A stretch of 64,000 nt of DNA from contig NZ_CP110224.1 of NCBI RefSeq assembly GCF_026013645.1, forward strand, positions 3,038,001-3,102,000, given 5' to 3'. This DNA comes from Virgibacillus natechei. Its GTDB lineage: Bacteria; Bacillota; Bacilli; Bacillales; Amphibacillaceae. The position numbers and the translations under genes were made by a program. A model generated the notes under the pieces. It saw nothing but the letters and a program-made list of their open reading frames with translations. It was not told where the DNA came from and did no database searches. Shown here piece after piece: positions 53,560 through 62,614 of this stretch (positions are counted from its first letter, which is position 1; each line of letters begins with the position of its first letter).

Positions 53560-54114
53560 TTATAATATTGCTCCGTTATTTCTTAAATTTGACATAATTT
53601 CTGGATTGTCATTTTCAACACTATAAAAAAATACTTCATCTACGTAATTTTCAATATCCCATTCTCTTATACTCCACTCATTTGTAGTGATTAATATTAT
53701 TTTACTTGATTTACTATTATTTAGATGATTCAAAAAATTGTTATACCTTTTGGGGTTATCTAACACTAATTGAACAGGATAAAACAAAGCGAAAGTACTT
53801 TCATTACCTCTAGGATTAGCTGCTGTATGAGTTACATAACTATTTATATTAACAGTCATTTTTCCTAGACTATAATTAGTTGTCGATTTAACAGTATTAG
53901 TTAACAGATTTTTGCCAAAAGCTCGATTGATATGATCTGATATATCGGACATAGAACTTGTTCTTATAATACCCTTGTCAAATTCTTTATTTAAACAAGA
54001 AATAACTACCCTTACCTTAGCATCATTATCATAACCTCTTACCAATAGTAATTTTTTATTTTTATCACGTAAAAAATCCATTACATTTTTAATAGCCTTT
54101 TGTTTATCAGTCAT
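53560..54114 (-). CDS. hypothetical protein
   Basis: 184 residues from ATG at 54114, SD AAAAGGGGAG. It reads KKLLLVRGYDNDAKVRVVIS near residue 20 (a strand-turn-helix without a true Walker A), then SKIILITTNEWSIREWDIEN near 135-155, giving an α/β look. The AT content is high. I do not recognise the family. Confidence 0.65.
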   Translation of the reverse strand: MTDKQKAIKNVMDFLRDKNKKLLLVRGYDNDAKVRVVISCLNKEFDKGIIRTSSMSDISDHINRAFGKNLLTNTVKSTTNYSLGKMTVNINSYVTHTAANPRGNESTFALFYPVQLVLDNPKRYNNFLNHLNNSKSSKIILITTNEWSIREWDIENYVDEVFFYSVENDNPEIMSNLRNNGAIL

Positions 54115-54439
54115 AATAACTCCCCTTTTAGGAATATTCCTGTCATGGGAAACAAATACCTTTCAATTCGGTTCAATGATCTCAACGATGATATCTATAT
54201 GTTTATCGTGATATAATCTTCTTTCATTATACTCTAGAATATAACAACACTCAACATCTTTTCTGCATATTTAGGTAATTACAAAGTAAATCCAACAATA
54301 TTTGACTCTTGATATTAAAAAAAGGTTCGGGGGCAAAAACCTTGGATAGCACATCCATCCATGGATAATGAATGACCGTATGTTGGGGTGGAAGGAGGAT
54401 TTGCTTGATTGAACAGTTAAGAGAGCAACATATACTAAC

Positions 54440-54717
54440 GAGGTAGAAGAGGTTGGGGAGATACTTGCGACAACCGCAACAACAATTCCTACTACATTAG
54501 CACCTACATCGTATATATCTGCTCCCCTAAAAAAGAAAGCCTGTAAAATCTCCGTAAATATGGCATAGGTATTGGTGCGAAAATAACAAAAGTTATCAAA
54601 ATCAGGCGGCCGTGTAAACGTAAAACTTATATCAACGTTACCAAAGAGTGCATTAACGTCTTTTGTACATGTTGCAGTAAAAATAAAGATCATCCATAAA
54701 ATGACTAAAGCGACCAC
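54440..54717 (-). pseudogene. VanZ-like membrane protein, internally deleted
   Basis: From GTG at 54717: a membrane helix (VALVILWMIFIFTATCTKD), NVDISFTFTRPPDFDNF, then abruptly FTEILQAFFFRGADIYDVGA, NVVGIVVAVV. These are the start and the end (E-x-LQ-x2-F...R-x2-D-x2-D...N-x2-G) of a VanZ-like protein; the two middle helices are missing. The frame continues to 54271 with unrelated sequence. Probably inactive. Confidence 0.55.
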
Positions 54718-54800
54718 AATATTACGACGCCCAGATTTTATTGTTATTATGGATGGACCGGTTACACCTTCTTTAATTTAATAAAAGAGGGTGATAATTA

Positions 54801-54857
54801 ATGCAGAATATAATAATCTTACTAATAGTATTAATTATTGTTTTAAAATTAATTTAG
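54801..54857 (+). CDS. possible 18-residue hydrophobic peptide
   Basis: GAGGGTGATAATTA precedes ATG at 54801, then 18 codons, nearly all Ile/Leu/Val (MQNIIILLIVLIIVLKLI). It could be a membrane peptide such as a small toxin or sporulation peptide, or AT-rich chance. Confidence 0.3.
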   Translation: MQNIIILLIVLIIVLKLI

Positions 54858-54954
54858 TCTAACAGCAGTAGAAATGACTTTGATAGAATGACCGTAGTGA
54901 GTGAAGTATTTATGTTTTGCTCATTACGATAATTAAATAATAATATATAAGCTT

Positions 54955-55590
54955 AAACGACCACCTGCTAAAGCAGGTGGATTTGGACATAAATGTCGGC
55001 GACTAAAGTCGCTTTTCAGGCTGAAGTCCTGCTCAAAGTCCTTAAGCTAAAGCATATTCAAAATTTGACTAAACTCATTCTTCAATCTTGAATATGTCGT
55101 CCTTGCCTTCATTGAATTGATTGGCTATATAATTTCTTATTATCTCATCTGTTACCGTTCCAACTGTGGCGCAAAAGTATCCTCTTGCCCACAAATGCTG
55201 ACCCCAATAGCGCTTTTTGAGTTCTGGAAATTCATCCTGTAATAATCTTGATAATCTCCCTTTTAGATACTGCAAAACTTTACTTGGAGCAATACTTGGC
55301 GGGCAGGATAACAATAAGTGAATATGGTCTTTACCGACACTTCCTTGCAAAATTGTAATTCCTCTTGCTTCACAACCCTGTCTAATCAATTCCCTTGTCC
55401 TTACTGCTATGTGCCCCCGCAATACCTTATATCTATATTTTGTTACCCATATTACGTGATACTTGATATCATACACTGCATGACCACTTTTTCGATATCC
55501 GTCCATACTAATCACCTCATACTTCAAGTATGAACATTTAAGGATAAGGCTAAAAGCGGATACCGTCTAAAGACGGTGGAGTTAGACCAC
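54955..55590 (-). mobile_element. IS200/IS605-type element (tnpA only)
   Basis: Subterminal hairpins mark both ends: CCACCTGC-TAAA-GCAGGTGG at 54961-54980, plus CGACTAAAGTCG at 55000, and ACCGTCTAAAGACGGT at 55562-55577. A single tnpA gene lies between. There are no terminal inverted repeats, as usual for single-strand HUH transposons. The exact cleavage sites are not determined. Confidence 0.8.
55075..55506 (-). CDS. tnpA: IS200/IS605-family transposase TnpA
   Basis: 143 residues from ATG at 55506 (GAGGTG 6 bases upstream). YDIKYHVIWVTKYRYKVL start, HUH motif in GKDHIHLLLSCPP, and the catalytic Tyr region IIRNYIANQ near residue 128. It is the usual length and likely intact. Confidence 0.92.
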   Translation of the reverse strand: MDGYRKSGHAVYDIKYHVIWVTKYRYKVLRGHIAVRTRELIRQGCEARGITILQGSVGKDHIHLLLSCPPSIAPSKVLQYLKGRLSRLLQDEFPELKKRYWGQHLWARGYFCATVGTVTDEIIRNYIANQFNEGKDDIFKIEE

Positions 55591-55758
55591 GTATTTGTAA
55601 GTTACATAGGTAACATAGGATGATTCTTGTTTTAATGGAAAGGTCTTGTGGAGAGAAATCTCTACAGGACTTTTCTTTTTGCTTTCTCATTTATCTAACG
55701 AAATATAAAAAGGGAAGGAGTCTGTATATTGGTTTTGTTTCGCCAACTGGATTTTGAG

Positions 55759-55930
55759 AACCCCAGGTGTCAGAACCATTGTGCATAAGCCATCCATCCT
55801 CCCACTTCCTAGAAGAATTAAAAGCAGAGAACAGAAAGGCACAATACCCCATGGAAACAACAAATTCACTGAAAGTTCTTTCTGAACTCCTATAGAGACC
55901 CTGAACTTTGGCAACCACTCAAATATCGAC
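55759..55930 (-). repeat. REP-like trace and 135-bp repeat A
   Basis: CCCCAGGTGTCAGAACC (55762-55778) is a REP-like core in reverse. The following 55795-55930 (GGCACAATACCCCATGGAAA, ACTTTGGCAACCACTCAAAT) matches 60507-60645. The gap from 55931 to 56559 shows only a REP-like copy at about 56171 (CATTAACGTGGCGGGGGTCT) and no gene. Confidence 0.65.
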
Positions 55931-56167
55931 TATCTACGAACCAATAGAAATGGGGGTATTATCTAAGGTTTACATCCTGCAAATAAAAGAGTATTTGCGA
56001 GTTTATCAAATCTATATAGGGGAGTTATATATTAATTATTCACTGCGTCGTCTAATGTTCCAACTGTACATCACCCAGGTTGCCGGTAATGTCTCATTTT
56101 GACTCCTTCATGATTCGTAAGTCAACAGCCTGATGCCGATCTGACCCTAATACGCCTACCCCCACTT

Positions 56168-56212
56168 TATCACATTAACGTGGCGGGGGTCTGTAAGCCT
56201 ACCACAGACTCC
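56168..56212 (+). repeat. REP-like repeat, partial dispersed unit
   Basis: CACATTAACGTGGCGGGGGT then CTGTAAGCCTACCACAG. The sequence after CTG starts like the IS end (TAAGC), possibly another IS scar. Confidence 0.6.
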
Positions 56213-56559
56213 CGCATCATGTTTCACTGGATTATCTTGCTTATGGTAAGGAACTTCAACAGCGTAAAGAAGAACAGGAAAAGCAGAAAGCCTTCAACAA
56301 CTGCATCGATGCCTTTCACACATATGAGATAGATACTTCCATCCTTATGAGAAAGGAAAAATCCCCTTGATATTAGCAAAGGAAGATTTAATATATTTGA
56401 TAAAGAACCCGGAATGGACGGTGGAGCAGAGAATACGGGAATAGGGAGAGATCCACTGTCCCTATCCCCACTCGAAACAGAAAAAAGGAGGAGTTTTACC
56501 CCTCTTTTTCCTAACTTATTTTTGCCGTAACTCCGAAGCCCCACCGTCTTCTTTTAAAA

Positions 56560-57330
56560 TTAAACAGACTGGGCGCCTTGTCCTCCGTCAATTCGATAGT
56601 AGGATCCGCTTATAAATGAAGCCTTATCTGACGCTAAGAACACCATTAAATCTGCAATCTCTTCTGCTGTTGCATAGCGATTCATTGGTACAGTAGATGC
56701 AAATTGTTCTCTTGCTTCCTCTGAGCTTTCACCTGTTGCATTCTTTTCAATTGATTTCATCATTTCTGTATCTACACCTGATGGAGCCACGGCATTCACA
56801 CGTACGCCGTATTCTGACATCTCCATAGAGGCCGATTTATTTAATCCGATAACCGCGTGTTTCGATGCAATATACGCACTCATTCCTGGTGCACCTAATA
56901 AGCCGCCATTCGATGCAGTGTTAACAACAGCGCCGCTTTTCTGCTCCTTCATCACTTCCAGCACATATTTCAATCCAAAGAATACGCCCATCGTATTAAC
57001 ATCAAGTACATTTCTGAAATTCTCCTCCGTTTGCTCTGTGATCGTAGCAAAATCTCCATTAATTCCTGCGTTATTAATGAAAACATCAATATGTCCAAAA
57101 TAATCTTTTGTTTTTTCTACGTATTCTTTCACTTCATTTTCTTTCGCTACATTCGCTGTCAGCAATAATTTCTCTTTTGCTTCAATAGACTCCGCTGCTT
57201 TTTCTAATGCATCCTTTTTCAAATCAACTAAAGCTAGTTTAGCCCCTTCTTTAGCAAATGCTCTTGCCGCTTCGACAGCAATGCCTCCAGCAGCACCTGT
57301 AATTAATACTACTTTGTCGTCAAATTGCAT
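56560..57330 (-). CDS. SDR-family oxidoreductase
   Basis: 256 residues of classical SDR type. TGAAGGIA at 11-18, LVDLKKD after β2 (NAD preference), NNAGINGD near 87 and catalytic YIASK near 152, with Ser in NTASNGG. The C-terminal FISGSYYRIDGGQGAQ is typical. The substrate is unknown. GGAGAGAG precedes the ATG. A stand-alone gene about 490 bases upstream-clear of the IS copy 2; that gap holds only the 69-bp repeat. Confidence 0.88.
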   Translation of the reverse strand: MQFDDKVVLITGAAGGIAVEAARAFAKEGAKLALVDLKKDALEKAAESIEAKEKLLLTANVAKENEVKEYVEKTKDYFGHIDVFINNAGINGDFATITEQTEENFRNVLDVNTMGVFFGLKYVLEVMKEQKSGAVVNTASNGGLLGAPGMSAYIASKHAVIGLNKSASMEMSEYGVRVNAVAPSGVDTEMMKSIEKNATGESSEEAREQFASTVPMNRYATAEEIADLMVFLASDKASFISGSYYRIDGGQGAQSV

Positions 57331-57680
57331 GATCGCTCTCTCCTTCTACGCTGTGATTGCTTTTAACAGCTCTCCATATCAGTATTTCACATTAATAAAG
57401 ATACTATTAAAAGTGACAAATATATGTAATTAAATTTATTTTAATTACATATAAATTTTACCGCTTTTTGTTAAAAATTTCTAATAAAATGCTTTTATAG
57501 TGGATATATGATTTAAAGGAAACCAGCAAAACAAGCGATGGGATATTATCAGATCCACAGACTGAACCTCCATTATTATTTATGGAAAATTAATCATGTA
57601 GAGATTGACATTTAATGCTATATAATGTTGCTATGGGAAAACAGCGCTTCAGCCTATGATTAATTTAGTTTCGGGGGCTT

Positions 57681-57749
57681 TCAAAAACAAAACCACTGCC
57701 ATAACCGCAGCGGCCAAGATTTCTATCTATAGTTAAATTAGCTTTGTCG
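57681..57749. repeat. 69-bp repeat, copy B
   Basis: Matches 41521-41589 with a single difference. It ends at GCTTTGTCG, 70 bases before the REP-like target of the IS. Confidence 0.7.
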
Positions 57750-57890
57750 GAAAAGAATTCTGCTTATTGGCAGGAAATAGACTTCATTTTGAATGACAAT
57801 TTAATATGGCGGGGGGGTCTGTGAGATTATCCCCTTATAGTAGACACACTGAAAATGAGGGTGTTACGTTGCCTATAGGAGTGATGAATC

Positions 57891-58238
57891 GTGACTAAAC
57901 AAAAACGGTATTCCAAAGAATTTAAAAATAAAGTAGTTCAATATTACAATGATAACCCTGGACTCGGTTATCTTAGCCTGGCGAGATTCTTTGATATTTC
58001 TTCTGATGAGAGCGTTAGACGTTGGGTGAAAGAAAAGCAATCAAGAGGTGATGAAGCCTTTACACCTATACCTAAAAACACGAATACCAAAAAGAAGAAC
58101 ACAAAAAGAAAAACGAACGAAATCTCTACAGATCGGTGGGAAGATCCGCAGGAAAGCAATGAACGAATTGCTTTCTTAGAAGCGGAGAATGCTTATTTAA
58201 AAAAGTTAATTGCCTTAAGGAAGGGGGATTCCGATTAA
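57891..58238 (+). CDS. IS3-family transposase OrfA
   Basis: Identical in product to the OrfA of copy 1 (115 residues, HTH plus leucine zipper). The slippery heptamer A-AAA-AAG lies in frame at 58199-58205. Confidence 0.92.
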   Translation: MTKQKRYSKEFKNKVVQYYNDNPGLGYLSLARFFDISSDESVRRWVKEKQSRGDEAFTPIPKNTNTKKKNTKRKTNEISTDRWEDPQESNERIAFLEAENAYLKKLIALRKGDSD

Positions 58239-59104
58239 AAAAGAATCAACGTTATGAGATCATTGAAGAACTAACATCCACTTTCAGTGTTACAGGCCTT
58301 TGTATCATCGCTTCTGTATCAAGAAGTGGTTTTTATAAATGGCGGAACAGGCAAAACCAATCTCTTACGAGGAAACAGAAGGAAGATGAACATATAAAAG
58401 ATTTAATCGTTCATTTTGATCATTTATTTAATCACACATACGGCTATCCACGATTAACGGAAGAAATAAATGATATTCATTTTAAAAAAGTGAATCATAA
58501 ACGTGTCTATCGATTACAAAAACAACTAGGCATTCAAGCTCAAATATTTAAGAAAAAGGTACGGTATAAGCATGAAGGATATAAAGCCCAGAATGTATTA
58601 AATCGGGATTTCCGAGCGAAGAAGCCATTTGAGAAATGGGTAACGGATATCACATATTTATCAACAGGTATCACACGATTGTATCTTTCAACCATTTTAG
58701 ACCTTTGTACAAAAGAAGTCGTGAGCTATCATGTCAGTGAACATAATGATAATGACCTTGTGGTCCAAACCCTTAACAAAGCTTTAGAAAAAGGTAGTGT
58801 AGATGGAACGATGATTCATAGTGACCAGGGACATCAATATACGTCTCACGCCTACACAAACCTTCTAGAAGAAAACGATATGGTTAAGAGCATGTCACGA
58901 AAAGCTAACTGTTGGGATAACGCCCCAATTGAGAGTTTTTTTGGACGTTTGAAGGAAGAATCTATGCGCATACATAAACCAAAAACAAAACAAGAAATAC
59001 GCCGGGTAATTGATGATTATATGGATCTCTATAATCACCGCCGGCGCCAGAAGAAATTAGGCGGTCAAGCGCCTATCAACTATAAACATACAATAGCAGC
59101 TTGA
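58205..59104 (+). CDS. IS3-family transposase OrfB, reached by -1 frameshift
   Basis: Open from the frameshift site to 59104 (about 299 codons). The first in-frame ATG is at 58490, well inside the protein, so translation by -1 slippage at A-AAA-AAG into an OrfAB fusion is expected, as known for IS150. DDE residues are as in copy 1. It looks intact. Confidence 0.9.
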   Translation, partial: VNCLKEGGFRLKKNQRYEIIEELTSTFSVTGLCIIASVSRSGFYKWRNRQNQSLTRKQKEDEHIKDLIVHFDHLFNHTYGYPRLTEEINDIHFKKVNHKRVYRLQKQLGIQAQIFKKKVRYKHEGYKAQNVLNRDFRAKKPFEKWVTDITYLSTGITRLYLSTILDLCTKEVVSYHVSEHNDNDLVVQTLNKALEKGSVDGTMIHSDQGHQYTSHAYTNLLEENDMVKSMSRKANCWDNAPIESFFGRLKEESMRIHKPKTKQEIRRVIDDYMDLYNHRRRQKKLGGQAPINYKHTIAA

Positions 59105-59146
59105 CCCTCGCCTATTAGTGTCTACTTGACAGGGGTACGCTTACTG

Positions 59147-59365
59147 ACACCAGAACCCAAGCGCATATTCCTCTGTTAACCAATCCGATACAATTTCTCC
59201 CCACTTTTCTTCATACATCATTCCTCTCTTTTTCGATTCTCTTTCCTTCGGTAACTGATACTTCTTCACCCTTTCCCAACAAAAACCAGTACGTTTTACA
59301 ATCTCGTTGATCGATAGTGATTTAATATTCCTTAATTTTTTGATATGATTAATTTCAGGCATTGC
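59147..59365 (-). pseudogene. IS21-family IstA fragment (N-terminus)
   Basis: From ATG at 59362: MLAMPEINHIKKLRNIKSLS, INEIVKRTGFCWERVKKYQL, then EKWGEIVSDWLTEEYALG. This is the HTH start of an IstA transposase. It is cut off at the REP-like core next to the IS3 element. Bases 59400-59605 show no gene. Confidence 0.7.
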
Positions 59366-59605
59366 CAGCATTCCTTTCATTACTCCCATCATTAACAGTT
59401 TAGTCGCTATTAACGATAGGGTTTTTGGATCGGGCTGGCAAGCCTTTTTTATTTGTGCAACCTTCTAAGATTTTGGTTGCAATACTCTCTACTTTTATTA
59501 TGCACTTAACAAGCATGAAGGTGTGCAATTATCAATAGCAATCCACTAGCTTTCAATCGGTAATGGTTTTAGATTGGTTATAATAAATCATAACCTCCTA
59601 CTCTA

Positions 59606-59772
59606 CCCCATAATACTCCCTATACCACTCCACAAACTTCTCTAAGCCTTGATCAATAGTCGTAGTAGATTCATAACCCTGTTACTATCCGTCAGTTCAT
59701 CAATATCTGCGTAGATTGCTTGTACGTCTCCTGGTTGCATAGATAAAAATTCTTTCTGTGCTTCGGTATCTT
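59606..59772 (-). pseudogene. UDP-sugar epimerase fragment (C-terminal end)
   Basis: Encodes in broken frames FLSMQPGDVQAIYADIDELT and IDQGLREFVEWYREYYG. It joins directly to repeat copy 4. Confidence 0.75.
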
Positions 59773-59881
59773 TAAGCTAACATAAACTCAATGCCTAAAT
59801 ACTACAAATTAATAATTAACAACTAAATCATTTTGTTCACTTTAGAATATTAAGGTGGTGGGGGTCTTACACCAGAATCTC
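59772..59881 (+). repeat. dispersed repeat with REP-like end, copy 4
   Basis: TTTAAGCTAACATAAACTCA, TACTACAAATTAATAATTAA, then GGTGGTGGGGGTCTTACACC and AGAATC. The first block is shared with copy 1 (40480). Confidence 0.8.
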
Positions 59882-60070
59882 CTATCAGTTTCCCATGGCT
59901 GCATATGTAGAGTGTACGTATTCGAATTCTATTGGATAAACACCTTGCTTCCATACCAAGGTGTTTATCCAGTATCTTATGCATCTCCACTTTTTTACTA
60001 AATTTTATAAAAACTAGGGTGACAGGCACTCAATCAAATGGTATTATGATAGGAAAGTGAGGTCGATGAT

Positions 60071-60388
60071 ATGAATTCAGATAAAAGGGTAGTTTTTCCA
60101 AATGAAATGCTAGAAAACAGGCAAATCGAAACAACAATTTTCACACCTGCAAATGATGTTTATGGAGTTGCAGTGCTTTCTGAAAAAGCAGGTGCTACTA
60201 TCATTTTGCGATTGTATCAATTAGTCGTAGACGCGGATTATACATATCAGCCGGTACAAGAATTGACCGCCTTTAGCTTTGGAAGTCGATCGGAGCTTGA
60301 TTCTTTTCTGGATAGGCTTCCGGAGATAAGTGGGCTGGAGATGTTGATGCTTTTGAACCCTTTACCAGGGGATGGCCCTGTTAATTGA
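60071..60388 (+). CDS. hypothetical protein
   Basis: 105 residues: IETTIFTPANDVYGVAVLSE, ATIILRLYQLVVDADYTYQP, SELDSFLDRLPEISGLEMLM. It has an even α/β composition and normal codon use, with GTGAGG 9 bases before the ATG. A GGCGTATTATGTG/CACATAATACGCC inverted repeat follows at 60396-60468. I do not recognise the family. Confidence 0.6.
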   Translation: MNSDKRVVFPNEMLENRQIETTIFTPANDVYGVAVLSEKAGATIILRLYQLVVDADYTYQPVQELTAFSFGSRSELDSFLDRLPEISGLEMLMLLNPLPGDGPVN

Positions 60389-60395
60389 TTTTATT

Positions 60396-60468
60396 CGGCG
60401 TATTATGTGCTTGAGAAATACGTGATCGTTAAGAGGCGATGACCCTTGTACACATAATACGCCTGATA
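60396..60468. terminator. 13-bp inverted repeat after the hypothetical gene
   Basis: GGCGTATTATGTG and CACATAATACGCC are exact complements about 47 bases apart; a long hairpin or two sites. There is no T-run. Confidence 0.4.
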
Positions 60469-60506
60469 AAACCTTATCTACAAAAAGAAAACCGCGAGAA
60501 TGAACA

Positions 60507-60645
60507 TCTGCAAGCTGTCCTGGAAGAATTTAAACACAGAAGGCAGAAAGGAACAATACCCCATTGGAAACAACACATTCACTGAAAGTCCATTCTGAAC
60601 TTCTGTGGAGACCCTATACTTTGGTAACCACTCAAATATCCAATT
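60507..60645 (+). repeat. 135-bp repeat B
   Basis: Matches 55795-55930 (GGAACAATACCCCATTGGAA, TACTTTGGTAACCACTCAAA). It is directly fused to the IS fragment that follows. Confidence 0.65.
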
Positions 60646-61030
60646 AGTAATGACAACATTAAATGAAGCAATAAAAAAAGGAGATGTGAGTAATATCTTA
60701 ATCCATAGCGATCAGGGAAATCAATTCACTTCTCACGAATACACAAATTATCTACAATCAAATCAAATGATAAAAAGCATGTCTAGAAGAGGCAATTGTT
60801 GGGATAATGCGCCAATCGAAAGTTTCTTTGGTCGTCTCAAAGAAGAATCTGTCCGCATCCAGAAACCTCGCACAATAGCACAGCTTTACAAAACGATAGA
60901 ATGGTACATGAACTTCTATAACAATAAAAGAAGACAAAAGGGTTTAGGTTCAAAAGCACCTACACAATATCAACAAAGTTCAGCTGCCTGACCCAAAACC
61001 TTCAGTGTCTACTTGACAGGGGTACGCTTA
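60642..61030 (+). mobile_element. right part of a related IS3/IS150-type element
   Basis: About 115 codons of OrfB: HSDQGNQFTSHEYTNYLQSN, NAPIESFFGRLKEESVRIQK, then stop and the right end GTGTCTACTTGACAGGGGTA plus CGCTTA. The protein differs from the two complete copies, so it is a second IS type with the same end. It is followed by CTGACCCCAGAATC, again the REP-like target. Left half missing. Confidence 0.85.
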
Positions 61031-61043
61031 CTGACCCCAGAAT

Positions 61044-61431
61044 CTAAAACCCAGTTACATTCGTCAATTCATCAATATCTGCGTATGTAGCTTGTACGTC
61101 CCCTGGTTGCATTGGTAAAAATTCTTTCTTTGCTTCGATACCAAGGTGTTTCTCGTTTTGAATAAAGTCCATCAGCTTCACTGGTTGGTTGTTACCGATA
61201 TTGTACAGTTTATAGGGTGCATAGCTTGAGCTTGGATCCGGGTTCTCTTTATTCCAAGATGCATTTGCTTTTGGTGGATGGTCTAATAACCGAACAATAC
61301 CATCAACGACATCATCTATATAGGTGAAATCTCGCATCATTTCTCCGTTGTTAAACACCTTGGTCGTCTTGCCTGCAACGATGTTCTTGTAAACGAATAA
61401 TACGCCATATCCGTAAGATATTGAATTGCAC
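61044..61431 (-). pseudogene. UDP-sugar epimerase fragment (C-terminal half)
   Basis: The longest open fragment: KTTKVFNNGEMMRDFTYIDD, VVDGIVRLLDHPP, YKLYNIGNNQPVKLMDFIQ, KKEFLPMQPGDVQATYADID. These are UDP-glucuronate/UDP-glucose epimerase motifs. It lacks the whole Rossmann half and the last 15 residues. Confidence 0.8.
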
Positions 61432-61461
61432 TTTAACACTTTAAAGCAGTGGGGGACTGAC

Positions 61462-61668
61462 CCCGTTGTTTGTAATTTCTTTTAAAATATGGTTTTGGAG
61501 CAATTGCAAAGGATAAAATGGAAAAATGAATGAAAAAGGTATAGTAAATTTCAATTTTAATTATTTTATTTAGCTTAAATACTACAAATCAATAATTAAC
61601 AACTAAATCCATTTGTTCACTTTAGCACATTAACGTGGCGGGGGCTGACCGGTCATACCCCAGAATTC
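61462..61668 (+). repeat. long dispersed repeat, copy 5 (full length)
   Basis: Both blocks are present as at 47803-48076, ending AACGTGGCGGGGGCTGACCG. The preceding GTGGGGGACTGACCCC at 61448 is another REP-like palindrome. Confidence 0.8.
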
Positions 61669-61693
61669 CATGCTCTAATGTTCCAACTATGCT

Positions 61694-62419
61694 CTAACGC
61701 AAAACTTTTCTTCTCACTTTTGACGCAAATTGTATGGCTTTATTTTTCAAAGTCGGCTTAGGTACTCTTCTACCCATGCCCTCTTCCCTAGTGTAGATAC
61801 AAGGATTACAAAATCCACAAGGTTTATTATTGATTGGACTATGACAGAACCAAGTTTCTTCCATAATATCGGCAAATCCAAATTTCATAGAATTTTGTTC
61901 CATCTCTAACTTTGTTAATTGCAGTAAAGGAAAATTATATCTACTGAATATTTTAAGACTCTCAATTGAAGGGTTATCTTTTAAAGTATAAAAAACATCA
62001 ATACCATCATCTTTCTTCACAATGTCATCCTTTACAAAACCATATACAGTATCATCAATGTGAACAGATAATTCCAGTCCTTTTATATCTTCACTATCTG
62101 CAAATCTAGCAAGCCAATCGTATTGTCCACCTAAATGTGACATGTCAGCTAAGATTCTATAATTACGTGTAATCTCTTCGTTTGGAGGAATGTCTTTAAT
62201 ATTAATATTTATAGTCGGCTTGATTCTATCTTTTGCTTCTGGATCTTTAACTTCAATCATTTGTTTTATTTTTTCCATAGCTTCGATTTCAAAATCAGTG
62301 GATACTCTGTCTGTATCCATTACATAATAAGGTTGTATTTTTCTTTTTTTATTTAAAACCAAATCTAATACCCTGTACGTAGAATCCCAGCCACTTGTCC
62401 ATAATATATTATATTCCAT
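61694..62419 (-). CDS. QueC-like PP-loop ATPase (7-cyano-7-deazaguanine synthase-like)
   Basis: 241 residues. The N-terminal PP-loop reads LWTSGWDSTYRVLDL (the usual SGGxDS with Trp in place of the second Gly). The C-terminal zinc motif is Cys192-HSPINNKP-Cys201-GF-Cys204-NP-Cys207, as in QueC. Other queuosine genes are absent. Homologues occur in polysaccharide and modification clusters. ATP-dependent amidation or nitrile formation on an unknown substrate is possible. It lies among nucleotide-sugar gene remnants. Confidence 0.75.
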   Translation of the reverse strand: MEYNILWTSGWDSTYRVLDLVLNKKRKIQPYYVMDTDRVSTDFEIEAMEKIKQMIEVKDPEAKDRIKPTININIKDIPPNEEITRNYRILADMSHLGGQYDWLARFADSEDIKGLELSVHIDDTVYGFVKDDIVKKDDGIDVFYTLKDNPSIESLKIFSRYNFPLLQLTKLEMEQNSMKFGFADIMEETWFCHSPINNKPCGFCNPCIYTREEGMGRRVPKPTLKNKAIQFASKVRRKVLR

Positions 62420-62614
62420 TGTTTAGCACTTCCCTCAATAAAATACTACCTTCTATTCTAACATCACTTTCATGAATAAACCCAAATATTTGGCGGAAAA
62501 ATTCTTGGCCAAACTTGATATGATCCATAGGCATAGTTGCTCCCCATAATTCCGGGAATCAATATTATAAAATCATTCAAACTATATCTCTCCATCAATA
62601 TATACACTTCTAGT

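Larger units (their letters stand above)
57822..59143 (+). mobile_element. complete IS3-family (IS150 group) element, copy 2
   Basis: 1322 bp with ends TGAGATTATCCCCT and GGGGTACGCTTA. It is flanked by a perfect 3-bp duplication CTG (57819-57821 and 59144-59146). The target is a REP-like repeat: GGGGGGGTCTG before and CTGACACCAGAACCC after. Near-identity with copy 1 implies recent movement. Confidence 0.95.

Noticed and set aside
54271-54439. C-terminal extension of the VanZ-like frame
   Set aside because: Sequence after the last VanZ helix looks like read-through into non-coding DNA.
56224-56544. 106-codon reverse-strand frame
   Set aside because: Low-complexity composition, no ribosome site, no family resemblance.
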